From: QHXM01 sp032160165
Lineage (GTDB): Bacteria > Acidobacteriota > Blastocatellia > Pyrinomonadales > Pyrinomonadaceae
Length of the DNA stretch: 64,000 bases
Assembly: GCA_032160165.1 (NCBI GenBank)
Contig: JAVHWA010000031.1
Span: 62,001-126,000 of the forward strand
Reading direction: 5' to 3'
A program made the position numbers and the translations under genes. This document shows positions 42,310 to 50,419 of the stretch, one piece after another (positions within the stretch are counted from its first letter, which is position 1; each line of letters opens with the position of its first letter). The notes under the pieces are model-generated. The model ran no database searches. It was not told the DNA's origin and saw only the letters and a list, made by a program, of their open reading frames with translations.

Positions 42310-44832
42310 ATGCGCTTCGCTATAAAGAAACTCTTCATCCTTGCGCTCGGAGCGCTGCTGGCAGCAACCACTTTAGCGAATGGTCTGAGGGAGGGCGTTG
42401 CCTCAGGGCGTGCCGAACCCAATTCGATCGAACTCTACCAGGCACTGCTTGACCTTCAGAACCCATGGACCGTCATGTGCGTTGCCGCTCATCCCGACGA
42501 TGAAGATGGTGCGACGCTGACAATCCTCAGGCGAAAGCAGGGAGTACACACTGTTACGGTGTTTTCCACCTACGGCGAAGGCGGACAAAATGCCGTGGGC
42601 CCCGAGTTGTATGAAGAACTGGGCGCGATCCGCGCGAGAGAAACGAGGGAAGCCGCGACGATCCAGGGCTCGGAGCCATACTTCCTCGGTCTGCGTGATT
42701 TTGGCTTCTCCAAATCCGCGGAAGAAGCTTTTCGTATATGGGGTCACGATGAAGCCTTGCGACGCCTTGTGCTTAAGATCCGCGAGCTGCGCCCCGATGT
42801 GATCATCACAAACCATGACACTGTTAGCGGGCATGGACATCATCAGGCCACAGGCCGGCTGGTGCTTGAGGCCTTCGACGCCGCGGCCGACGCGAGTCGC
42901 TTTCCCGAACAACTTCGTAATGGTGTGGGCACGTGGCAGGTCCAGCGTCTCTTCGTCCGCTTCCAGTTTCAGGCAGAGGGCTCCGGCAAATCAGCAGAAG
43001 ACGAAGCAGCTCGGTGCGGGAAAGTTGTTTCCATCGATCCGAACGAACGCGATCCCATCCGCAACAAGACTTATGCGGAACAGGCGCTTGAGGCGCTTCA
43101 GCGCCATGCGACGCAGGGTCCCTGGCCGAAGACTCTTCCGACGGGCGGGCGGCCCACCATACTGTATCGCCTGGTTCGGTCCGCGAAAGACGCCCCGCTG
43201 CTTCCGCCAAATTCGCAAACAGTCCTGGATGGTTTTCAGCGTCCTCCTTCGAGTGCGGACCGACTCATTCCGCTCGATTCGAGGGCACTCCTCGAGAACT
43301 TTGCACTGAAGAGTCGCGTGGAAATTCTCGAAGCTCTTCTGACAGCGCACAAGAGCGGATTCACTATTATAGGCATGGTGGGAGCGGGAGAGGTCAACAG
43401 GCTTGCGCGAATGACAGAGCGAATGGATGAGGCGCTCGTCAAAGCAAGCGGTCTCGAAGCGAAGCTCTTTGCGCGTAACGACGTCCTGATTCCCGGCACC
43501 GCGACGCCGGTGACGCTCAGAATCTCCAACAACGGCGTGCGTAACGTCAAAATAGTGAGCCTTAAACTTCGCGGACTGCTGCGTCCAGCCAAACTGCGAT
43601 TTCCTCAGACTCTGACTGCGGGTTCAACTATCAGCATCGAGATGTTGAGTGCCACACCGCGCACAGCCGGCTTAACCGTTCCAGCGGCAGAACACCTCTA
43701 CGATGGAAGACTCTTGGGTGAGAAACTCTCGGCAACGGTTAACGTCGAGATTGATGGCGCAGCGTTCCCCATATCCGAAACAATGCAACTTGGTGTGGCG
43801 CCCGCGGTGGAAATAGCCCAGTTCGTCCCATCACCTCTTGTTCTGACCCCTGGCGTGCTCAAGCAACCGCCGGCTCTCATGTATAGGCTCATCAATCATT
43901 CTCCGGGAACTTTTGAAGGACACATAGTCGGGGCCAGTTCTCGATTTAACAAAGTAGAATTTGTCGAGTGGTTTACGCTAAAACCAGGAGAAGTTCGGGA
44001 TAAGCCTATCTCTCTCGGCTATCTCTCGCGCGCAACATCCAATTCACCAATGGTCTCGACACCGGTCTCAGATAGCTTAACGCTCAATCTTTTCGGGTCT
44101 CTCAAAGGAAAACAGCTGCTCACAAACCGCACGTTACAAATTATTCCCGCTGATGCGCAAACGGCCCCTGATCTCCTCGTCGGTTACATACGCAGTTTCG
44201 ACGAGACTCTGCGTGACTCTCTCCGCGCCCTCGGAGTCCAGGCGAAGGAACTCACTGTCGATGACGTTCGAACGAGCGATCTCAGCGCATTCCAAACGAT
44301 CATCATCGACAATCGCGGCTATCAGGCCCACCCAGAACTCATCGCAGCAAACTCACGGCTGCTTGATTTCGTTCGTGACGGCGGCACACTGATCGTCTTC
44401 TATCATCGGACGAACGAGTGGAACCCGGACCCAAAAGTTTCTCGCCCGCAGCTGGCGCCTTATCCCATAATGATCGGCGGCTCTCGTGTCACGGACGAGA
44501 ACGCACCAATCGAGTTCATCGATAGAGGGCATCCGCTCCTGAACTCTCCAAACAAGATTACGCAGAATGACTTCGCGAGCTGGATTCAGGAGCGCGGGCT
44601 CTATTATCCGGAAACGTGGGACTCGCATTACAGCGCGCCGTTTGCCACGAGCGATGCAGGCGAAAAGCCTTTGCGTGGTGGACTGCTTGCCGCCGATTAC
44701 GGGCGCGGCCATTACATCTATACGAGCATGGTCTGGTATCGGCAACTGCGCGCCGGTAACCCCGGTGCATATCGCATGCTGGCGAACATGATCAGCTATG
44801 GCCGCAACCAAATGATGAACTCGGAACGATGA
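42310..44832 (+). CDS. PIG-L (LmbE-like) deacetylase with long C-terminal extension
   Basis: 840 residues. A signal peptide ('LFILALGALLAATTLANG') is followed by a LmbE/PIG-L domain (about 50-290): 'CVAAHPDDEDGATLTILRRK' supplies the zinc ligands His, Asp, Asp, and 'NHDTVSGHGHHQATGRLV' the second His set. Such enzymes deacetylate N-acetylglucosamine conjugates. Beyond residue 300 come beta-sandwich-like segments ('VTLRISNNGVRNVKIVSLKL') and a class-I glutaminase-like end domain ('IIDNRGYQAHPELIAANSRL', 'GHYIYTSMVWYRQLRAGNPG'). Export implies a surface glycan or sugar substrate. Its last codons fall in the arm of a heptad hairpin. Confidence 0.88.
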   Translation: MRFAIKKLFILALGALLAATTLANGLREGVASGRAEPNSIELYQALLDLQNPWTVMCVAAHPDDEDGATLTILRRKQGVHTVTVFSTYGEGGQNAVGPELYEELGAIRARETREAATIQGSEPYFLGLRDFGFSKSAEEAFRIWGHDEALRRLVLKIRELRPDVIITNHDTVSGHGHHQATGRLVLEAFDAAADASRFPEQLRNGVGTWQVQRLFVRFQFQAEGSGKSAEDEAARCGKVVSIDPNERDPIRNKTYAEQALEALQRHATQGPWPKTLPTGGRPTILYRLVRSAKDAPLLPPNSQTVLDGFQRPPSSADRLIPLDSRALLENFALKSRVEILEALLTAHKSGFTIIGMVGAGEVNRLARMTERMDEALVKASGLEAKLFARNDVLIPGTATPVTLRISNNGVRNVKIVSLKLRGLLRPAKLRFPQTLTAGSTISIEMLSATPRTAGLTVPAAEHLYDGRLLGEKLSATVNVEIDGAAFPISETMQLGVAPAVEIAQFVPSPLVLTPGVLKQPPALMYRLINHSPGTFEGHIVGASSRFNKVEFVEWFTLKPGEVRDKPISLGYLSRATSNSPMVSTPVSDSLTLNLFGSLKGKQLLTNRTLQIIPADAQTAPDLLVGYIRSFDETLRDSLRALGVQAKELTVDDVRTSDLSAFQTIIIDNRGYQAHPELIAANSRLLDFVRDGGTLIVFYHRTNEWNPDPKVSRPQLAPYPIMIGGSRVTDENAPIEFIDRGHPLLNSPNKITQNDFASWIQERGLYYPETWDSHYSAPFATSDAGEKPLRGGLLAADYGRGHYIYTSMVWYRQLRAGNPGAYRMLANMISYGRNQMMNSER

Positions 44833-44880
44833 ATGCTGAAATGAAGACGCGTTCTTTCGAATTCATCGTTCCTCGTTCAC
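44814..44880. repeat. Heptad hairpin at the PIG-L/WG gene junction (word GATGAAC/GTTCACA)
   Basis: Left arm 44814-44834 (GATGAAC TCGGAAC GATGAAT) and right arm 44861-44880 (ATTCATC GTTCCTC GTTCAC) are complementary with a 26-base loop. Stop and start codons of the two genes lie in the left arm. Confidence 0.75.
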
Positions 44881-45860
44881 ACTTCCTAATCTCCCTGTGC
44901 CTCTGTCTCTCTGTAGTTATCACTGCGCAAGCTCAAAAGCGCGATAGCGCCGGACTCTTCCCCGCTCGGCAGGACGGGAAATGGGGCTACATCAACAAGG
45001 CCGGTGAATTCGTGATCAAGCCCCAGTTCGATGACGCGTGGGATTTTTCAGAAGGGCTGGCCTATACACGTGAGGGCAACCGGCGAGCGATCATCGACGC
45101 CACTGGAAAGGTCGTCTTCGATTTGCAGCAGGTCGATTTCGCCGGACACTACTCGGAAGGCCTCGCACCCGTGCAGACCGGGGGCGTCGCTCCACGTCGC
45201 GGGTTTATCGACAAGGCCGGCAAGATCGTCATCGCGCCGCAATTCGACGCCGTCGAAAACTTCAACGATGGAATGGCGGTGGTAATGATCGACCGCAAAT
45301 ATGGCTTTATTGATAAGACCGGAAGAACAATCATCAAGCCGCAGTTCGACAAAGCCTTTGACTTTCACGAGGGTCTCGCCCTCGTGGTCATCAACAACAA
45401 GCTTGGGTTCATAGACAGAAAAGGAAAGTTGGTGATCCCCGCGCAGTACTACAACGCGTATTACTTCTCGGAAGGACTGGCGAACGTCAAGATCGGGCAG
45501 AAGTTTGGTTACATCGACAAGAAGGGAAAGGTCGTTATCCAACCGCAGTTTGACTACACCGGTACCTTTTCCGGAGGTCTGGCCCGCATTATCCAATCAA
45601 ACAAATTCGGCTTTATAGACAAGCTGGGGAAAATCGTCATCCAGCCGCAGTTCGATTCGGCGGAAGACTTTTCTGAAGGCCTCGCTTTAATCAAGTCGAA
45701 GGGCAAGTACGGCTTCGTCGATAGAACCGGCGCGCTTGTCATCCCGCCACAGTTCGATAGCGCGTTACCGTTTTCTGATGGTGTAGCGAAGGTCTGGGTG
45801 GGCGGAAAGAATGGCTATATCGACACCGCCGGGAAATATATCTGGAAACCTGCAAAGTAG
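44829..45860 (+). CDS. WG-repeat protein
   Basis: 343 residues. Eight to nine WG beta-repeats of about 32 residues, each with 'KYGFIDKTGKIVIKPQFD...F.EGLA'. The start is the ATG at 44829, overlapping the previous stop as ATGA; an ATG at 44841 is an alternative. The N-terminus runs through heptad and nonamer repeat sequence and encodes a signal peptide ('HFLISLCLCLSVVITAQA'). WG repeats form open beta-meanders of unknown ligand. Translation is likely coupled to the PIG-L gene. Confidence 0.9.
   Translation: MNAEMKTRSFEFIVPRSHFLISLCLCLSVVITAQAQKRDSAGLFPARQDGKWGYINKAGEFVIKPQFDDAWDFSEGLAYTREGNRRAIIDATGKVVFDLQQVDFAGHYSEGLAPVQTGGVAPRRGFIDKAGKIVIAPQFDAVENFNDGMAVVMIDRKYGFIDKTGRTIIKPQFDKAFDFHEGLALVVINNKLGFIDRKGKLVIPAQYYNAYYFSEGLANVKIGQKFGYIDKKGKVVIQPQFDYTGTFSGGLARIIQSNKFGFIDKLGKIVIQPQFDSAEDFSEGLALIKSKGKYGFVDRTGALVIPPQFDSALPFSDGVAKVWVGGKNGYIDTAGKYIWKPAK
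44891..44917 (+). repeat. 9-bp-period array encoding the WG protein signal peptide
   Basis: CTCCCTGTG CCTCTGTCT CTCTGTAGT, three degenerate nonamers read as codons for residues about 21-30 (SLCLCLSVV). Related in word to the arrays at 18726 and 49601. Confidence 0.5.
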
Positions 45861-45881
45861 GACTCAAACTGCGACTTCTCC

Positions 45882-45932
45882 GACATACCTTCCAGTTTGT
45901 CGCAGGACAGCGACAAGCTCAAGCTTCTCGGA
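45882..45932. repeat. Dispersed repeat copy 2
   Basis: Shares CTTCCAGTTTGTCG and CGACAAGCTCAA in the same order and orientation with 37387-37436; both copies end in TCGGA. It lies just after the WG gene. Confidence 0.6.
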
Positions 45933-45947
45933 TATCATCCCCACCCT

Positions 45948-46436
45948 TTACCGATTTATCAGGTCGATTCTCGCGCGTTCCAGGAAGGTACGCATCATCA
46001 CGCCAAGACGATATTCGACAGCTGATCCGATACGCTTCTCACCCAGCAGACCGGCCATTAGGTGCAAATCGGTAGATGAGTTACGTCTAAGCTCGACTCG
46101 CTGTGCCACTCTCACCTTCGTGGTTGGGGCGTCAGTCGCTTCAAAACTGACAGCGTAGCGTAGAAGATTCTGCGATTCTGTCGGAGCGGGGCCCCATTCG
46201 ATTCGACCGGAGCTGGAGTCGACCTGAATCAGTCTGAAATCTCCCTGCATCATGCCGATCAGCGCCACCTCCACGGAGACGCGCAGGCACATCACGCTGT
46301 TCGATTCTTCGGTAATTCCTTCGATGCCCGGCACCAGCCGCGAGAAATTTCGGAGGTCGCTGAAGAACTCGCGCACGCGTTCACAGGCGGCGGCAATCTC
46401 TAGCTCGTCACGAAACTCAGCCCGTACTCGAAACAT
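45948..46436 (-). CDS. SRPBCC (START-like) family protein
   Basis: 162 residues. The START-like pattern: 'LEIAAACERVREFFSDLRNF', 'SRLVPGIEGITEESNSVMCL', 'GRIEWGPAPTESQNLLRYAV' and 'RVEYRLGVM'-type terminal helix ('GSAVEYRLGVMMRTFLERAR'). SRPBCC proteins bind hydrophobic ligands or act in cell-envelope lipid handling; the ligand cannot be inferred. ATG at 46436. Confidence 0.7.
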   Translation of the reverse strand: MFRVRAEFRDELEIAAACERVREFFSDLRNFSRLVPGIEGITEESNSVMCLRVSVEVALIGMMQGDFRLIQVDSSSGRIEWGPAPTESQNLLRYAVSFEATDAPTTKVRVAQRVELRRNSSTDLHLMAGLLGEKRIGSAVEYRLGVMMRTFLERARIDLINR

Positions 46437-46440
46437 AAGA

Positions 46441-46500
46441 CGTAGGACGCAGAACTCAGGACTCAGGATTCAGGATTCAGGACTCGGAACTCAGAACTCC
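46441..46500. repeat. Heptad array J, single arm (word ACTCAGG)
   Basis: ACTCAGG ACTCAGG ATTCAGG ATTCAGG ACTCGGA ACTCAGA ACTCC: the cleanest 7-bp tandem array in the window. No complementary arm lies in the 70-base gap, so this locus is arm-only. Confidence 0.85.
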
Positions 46501-46506
46501 TCCCCC

Positions 46507-49398
46507 TCACATTGCCGATGGAAACAGGATCGAACTGAAGAACAGACGGATCGTGGTTCGCCATATGCCCCGAAAGCTGGGATCCTCTGCGAATAGCACC
46601 ACGTGTCCGCGGCCGGTTGGTTCGTCCATCACATAAGACGTACCTCTAAGGAGCCGCTCCGTATTGCCCGGCCAGATGAAGCCAGAGAGGCGAAGTGGCT
46701 TTCTTTCATCAGGCGAGAAGACCACGGCGTTCGTCCCCTCCTTTGATGGTCGGAAGAAGTATCCGGAGTTAACCAGCACCGGAAGCTGCGCGCCGTCGTA
46801 GCCGTAGGTGAGATACGTGGTGCGATCAAGCGTGGCGAGCATGATTGCCCCGGGGACGGCCTCGGGTACAACTCCCGGGTGTGCTGAAGGTGATGCTATC
46901 GGTGGCAACTCCGGCGACGCGCCTTCCGACTTTTCAGTCTGATCTATCTCGTCACGCCGCTGATCGGTGACGGTCTGTCCCGTTCCCCGCCGACTTCGGC
47001 GCGAGTTCGTTTGCTCTTTTGCCGATGCATCTGACTGAGGCGTGGCCGATGGACTCGGCTGGGGTTCAGCACCCTCGGGCGCCTTATCCTTCTGGTCGTC
47101 TTCCGCCGAGCCCACCAGCCTCGCTGACGTAAGGTTCACGTCCTTTAGCGCAGCAAACACAGCGGCGCCTTTGACGCAGATCAACGTTCCACCGCGCTGG
47201 GCCCAAGTGCGAAGAGTATCAATGCCGCCTTTGCCGAACGCCGAGAAGTAACGATCGGCAGAGCCGTCGGGCATGATGATGACGTTATAGTTGTCCAGCT
47301 CGGCCCGCTTTATGTTCGCAATTGTCATCGGCGTAAAATCCACGCGCGCTTGCTCGAACATCCACCAGATAGCGCCGTAGCTGCTCTGATCTACGCCTTC
47401 GTCGGCGACCACAATGATCCGGGGCGGCTTGAGCGAGACAACATCGCCCGAACCGATTCCGGTTTCGCCGGTTTCATAAAAGCCTGTGTTGACACTCCAT
47501 GCAGTAGCACCTGTCTCTCTCGATAAGCGAGAAATGGCTTCGTGTAGGCTATCCGGATTTCGCGAGACGCGGACGACGATCGTTCCACGCGCCCACGTCC
47601 GGCCACCCGCTGTAAGCGGGCGCGTGGCGACGGCGACGCGAAAACCCTCGCGCTGCAGGCGGTAGGCGAGCACGGCACCCGCGTTGTTGTCATAGGGAAT
47701 GATGTACGCTATCGAAGCGCGACCACCCTGCACGCCTCCGGCAACATTCGTTGAATTCGCCGACAAACTCACCGGATCCCGCTGCACCGTACCAGCGTCC
47801 TCCGTCCAGTACGCTTCGACACCAAAGGCGAGTGGCAGCGACCAGGCTGTAATGTCATAGAACCCATAGTCTTCTTTCGAGGCGCTGGTCCCCCGCCGCT
47901 CATTGCGCGCAAAGCGGGCAAGTTGCTCTCGAACAAAGGCCGTCTCCTGTTCTGTCTCGGGCTCGAGCAGGGCCTTCGCAAGCCGCTTCTGAGGTTGTGC
48001 CAGGTCGACGATGTATGAGCCAGCGGGAAACTCATGCGAGGCTGCGGTCGCCCCCGCGACCATGTAGTTGTGCGCGGTCTGTGAGCGGAAAGATTCACGC
48101 GCAACTCCGACGTCAATTCCCGCGCGGAGCAAAACGTTGATCAGCTGCGTGGTGTTAGGTAGATCGCCGCCGGGAAGAAGCACTATTCGCTTCATCTTCT
48201 CGGTGCGACCCTCTTCGATTGCGCTCCGCTTGAATTCGTAATAGTCCCGCAGCCGTGCTTCACGCATCTTCGAGAGCGTGTCGAGAGTCGTCAGCGACGC
48301 AACAAAATGTTTCGCTATCCCCGAGCGTAGCGTGACAATGGTATCGTCGTCCCGTTTCCAGTTGATTCCCTTGAAGCCGCCGCCATCTGTCTCGTACGTC
48401 ATTCCCGTCGCGCCGTTGAGGCTCGGCCACGAATCCCAGTAGCCAGGATAAAAGAGATCGAAGACGTCGCGAACGTAGAAATCCCAATTGCGCGCGTCGA
48501 ACTGTTCGGCATTGGCGCGGCCAAAGGCCGTCAGCCAGCGAGCAGTCGATTCAGGCGGAAGATTTGGATTGATAGGCTGGGCGGCCGGAGGAAAGAAGAA
48601 CTGCGCGGGCTGTCCGTGGTGGTCCACAGAGACCTGCGGGTTCCACTCGAGGTAGGCACGTTGCATATGCCGCGTCTCGATTTGTGTCGAGGCAACGTTG
48701 TCTCGGTTCAGATCGAATCGATAGCGATTATAACGTCCGAAGACGGACCATGGTTCACGGTGCTCGCTTGCCAGGGGATCAGCGCTGCCGGTTGAGTTGG
48801 CGTTGTACCAACTCACGAAGCGTTCGTGCCCATCCGGATTTTCGCAGACGTTGATGACGACTACGCAGTTTTTCAGGATCTCGAGGGTCGCCGGCTCGGT
48901 TGAAGCCGCAAGTTGATAGACGACCTGAATCATCGCCTCGAACGATGCCGACTCGTTGCCGTGAATCGTATAAGCCAGCCAAACGATCGCGGGGCTCGAG
49001 GATATAATGCGCTGTGCTTCTTCGGGCGTGGTCCGGCGAGGATCGGCCAGGCGCCCGATGTTAGCTTTGATTTCATCGAGGCGCTGTATGTTTTCGGGAG
49101 CACTGATCGCTACCAGATGCATGGTGCGGTGCTCGCCCGTCTCGCCTATGTCTGTAACGCGAACGCGGTCTGGCGCCGCCATCGCGATCTTCTCCAGAAC
49201 GCGCTCCATCATTGCGTAGTTGGTATGGAACTCGCCGACGTCATATCTGAGAATGCTCTGCGGCCGGGGAACGGCTTCTCGATAGGGACCGCGCGAATAA
49301 AAATCGAAGCGAGAATCATCGCGCTGCGCGATAGCGGTAGCTGGAAGGATCAGGCAGAGTACCGCGAGCATGCGAAGCCAACGAGAGTTTGAGTTCAT
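46507..49398 (-). CDS. Secreted M14-family metallopeptidase
   Basis: 963 residues. Signal peptide 'MLAVLCLILPATAIAQ'. The zinc carboxypeptidase domain (about 45-400) has H146 and E149 in 'AYTIHGNESASFEAMIQVVY', an Arg/Asn-rich substrate site in 'YRFDLNRDNVASTQIETRHM', and the third zinc His in 'VSVDHHGQPAQFFFPPA'. A long C-terminal half contains a glutaminase-like fold ('VVADEGVDQSSYGAIWWMFE') and a low-complexity Pro/Ser stretch near residue 810. It likely trims peptides or cleaves cross-links outside the cytoplasm. Confidence 0.88.
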   Translation of the reverse strand: MNSNSRWLRMLAVLCLILPATAIAQRDDSRFDFYSRGPYREAVPRPQSILRYDVGEFHTNYAMMERVLEKIAMAAPDRVRVTDIGETGEHRTMHLVAISAPENIQRLDEIKANIGRLADPRRTTPEEAQRIISSSPAIVWLAYTIHGNESASFEAMIQVVYQLAASTEPATLEILKNCVVVINVCENPDGHERFVSWYNANSTGSADPLASEHREPWSVFGRYNRYRFDLNRDNVASTQIETRHMQRAYLEWNPQVSVDHHGQPAQFFFPPAAQPINPNLPPESTARWLTAFGRANAEQFDARNWDFYVRDVFDLFYPGYWDSWPSLNGATGMTYETDGGGFKGINWKRDDDTIVTLRSGIAKHFVASLTTLDTLSKMREARLRDYYEFKRSAIEEGRTEKMKRIVLLPGGDLPNTTQLINVLLRAGIDVGVARESFRSQTAHNYMVAGATAASHEFPAGSYIVDLAQPQKRLAKALLEPETEQETAFVREQLARFARNERRGTSASKEDYGFYDITAWSLPLAFGVEAYWTEDAGTVQRDPVSLSANSTNVAGGVQGGRASIAYIIPYDNNAGAVLAYRLQREGFRVAVATRPLTAGGRTWARGTIVVRVSRNPDSLHEAISRLSRETGATAWSVNTGFYETGETGIGSGDVVSLKPPRIIVVADEGVDQSSYGAIWWMFEQARVDFTPMTIANIKRAELDNYNVIIMPDGSADRYFSAFGKGGIDTLRTWAQRGGTLICVKGAAVFAALKDVNLTSARLVGSAEDDQKDKAPEGAEPQPSPSATPQSDASAKEQTNSRRSRRGTGQTVTDQRRDEIDQTEKSEGASPELPPIASPSAHPGVVPEAVPGAIMLATLDRTTYLTYGYDGAQLPVLVNSGYFFRPSKEGTNAVVFSPDERKPLRLSGFIWPGNTERLLRGTSYVMDEPTGRGHVVLFAEDPSFRGIWRTTIRLFFSSILFPSAM

Positions 49399-49499
49399 TC
49401 GGCGTCAGGCTTTCTAATACAGTGGCGAGTATGTTAAAGACAACGCGATATTACTCTGCTTTCTGTTCCACCTCAATTCGGAGGGAAACGAGCAATGTT

Positions 49500-49634
49500 T
49501 TTTAGCGCAGAGGACGCAGAGGTCGCAAGAGAAAGAAGAATAAAGGGAACTTAGCCCGCAGCCGGGCGGCGCCAACTTAGTCATTGACTTTTCCGCCGTC
49601 CTTTCTCTGCGACCTCCGCGACCTCTGCGTTTAA
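49500..49634. repeat. Nonamer hairpin N (word ACGCAGAGG)
   Basis: Left arm 49500-49535 (GCGCAGAGG ACGCAGAGG TCGCAAGAG) and right arm 49601-49634 (CTCTGCGAC CTCCGCGAC CTCTGCG) are complementary over about 34 bases, with a 65-base loop. The period is 9, not 7. Confidence 0.85.
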
Positions 49635-49652
49635 TAATCCGCCGGTACGATT

Positions 49653-49856
49653 ATGATTGAACAATCGAAGACAATTTGTCCCCGCTGCCGCGCAGGTCGT
49701 CTGTTCGGATGGGAAGAGCTCGATGCCGACCAGCGCGAAGTGGTGAAGCGGCTGGCCGGCTCCGTCGATTATTCGTTAAGCGAGCGCGAGACGGCGCATC
49801 GTTGGTGCGTCAACTGCTGGCACGAAGAAACGGAAGCGCGTTCATCGGACGCCTGA
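49653..49856 (+). CDS. Small zinc-ribbon-like protein
   Basis: 67 residues. Two cysteine pairs, 'ICPRCRAGRLFG' and 'HRWCVNCWHEE', form a likely zinc ribbon; a helix ('DADQREVVKRLAGSVD') separates them. No family recognised. Coding is supported by the conserved-looking Cys layout; there is no strong ribosome-binding site. Confidence 0.6.
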   Translation: MIEQSKTICPRCRAGRLFGWEELDADQREVVKRLAGSVDYSLSERETAHRWCVNCWHEETEARSSDA

Positions 49857-49990
49857 ATCTCATGTCGTCCGGCGCTCATCGCGATATCGCTTCGCTAAAG
49901 CTTCGTCCCGAAATGATTTGACTAGGCCCGCGGTTATCGCGTAAAAGGGTTGCGCTTTACGTATCTCCGCCAATGAAGAAAGATGTACCT

Positions 49991-50314
49991 ATGAAACGCA
50001 ACTCGACAATTATTGCTCTCGTCATCGGATTGACGTTCCTTAGCCTTGCTTGCAGCAAATCGGGCACGGCTACGAACATGTCCGAAGAGGACAAGCACAA
50101 GCTTTTTCAGGCGGTTGGACGAACCGGCGACAGCGCGCTTATCGTTCAGATCGCTCAAAAGATCGGGCTGTCCGATTCCAGCGGCCAGCCAACTCCGGCA
50201 TTTCAGCCTTTCGTCAAAGACCACTTCGAATGGGCAATGAAGAATGCTGACTTCGTTAAGGAAGTGATGGATCCTGAGAAAGCTAAGGCGTATGTGAAAA
50301 GTCACATGCCATAG
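49991..50314 (+). CDS. Small lipoprotein of unknown function
   Basis: 107 residues from the ATG at 49991 (an ATG at 49973 is also in frame). Lipobox 'LSLAC' in 'LVIGLTFLSLACSKSG'. The mature part is helical ('EEDKHKLFQAVGRTGDSALI', 'QPFVKDHFEWAMKNADFVKE'). No family recognised. Confidence 0.75.
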   Translation: MKRNSTIIALVIGLTFLSLACSKSGTATNMSEEDKHKLFQAVGRTGDSALIVQIAQKIGLSDSSGQPTPAFQPFVKDHFEWAMKNADFVKEVMDPEKAKAYVKSHMP

Positions 50315-50321
50315 CGCAGTA

Positions 50322-50419
50322 GCAGTCAGGACTCAGAATCCAGGACTCAGAAGAAAAGCAAAATTCACGAGAGTGGTTGCCACGTTATCCATTCTGACTT
50401 CTGAGTTCTGAATCCTGGC
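50322..50419. repeat. Heptad hairpin K (word ACTCAGA/TTCTGAG)
   Basis: Left arm 50322-50353 (GTCAGG ACTCAGA ATCCAGG ACTCAGA) and right arm 50391-50419 (TTCTGAC TTCTGAG TTCTGAA TCCTGG), complementary. It lies between convergent genes; the right arm is inside glnE and encodes its C-terminal SQDSELRSQ. Its word is shared with array J. Confidence 0.8.

Noticed and set aside
46441..46500. CRISPR-like appearance of the ACTCAGG array
   Set aside because: Units are 7 bp with no spacers and no cas genes anywhere in the window.
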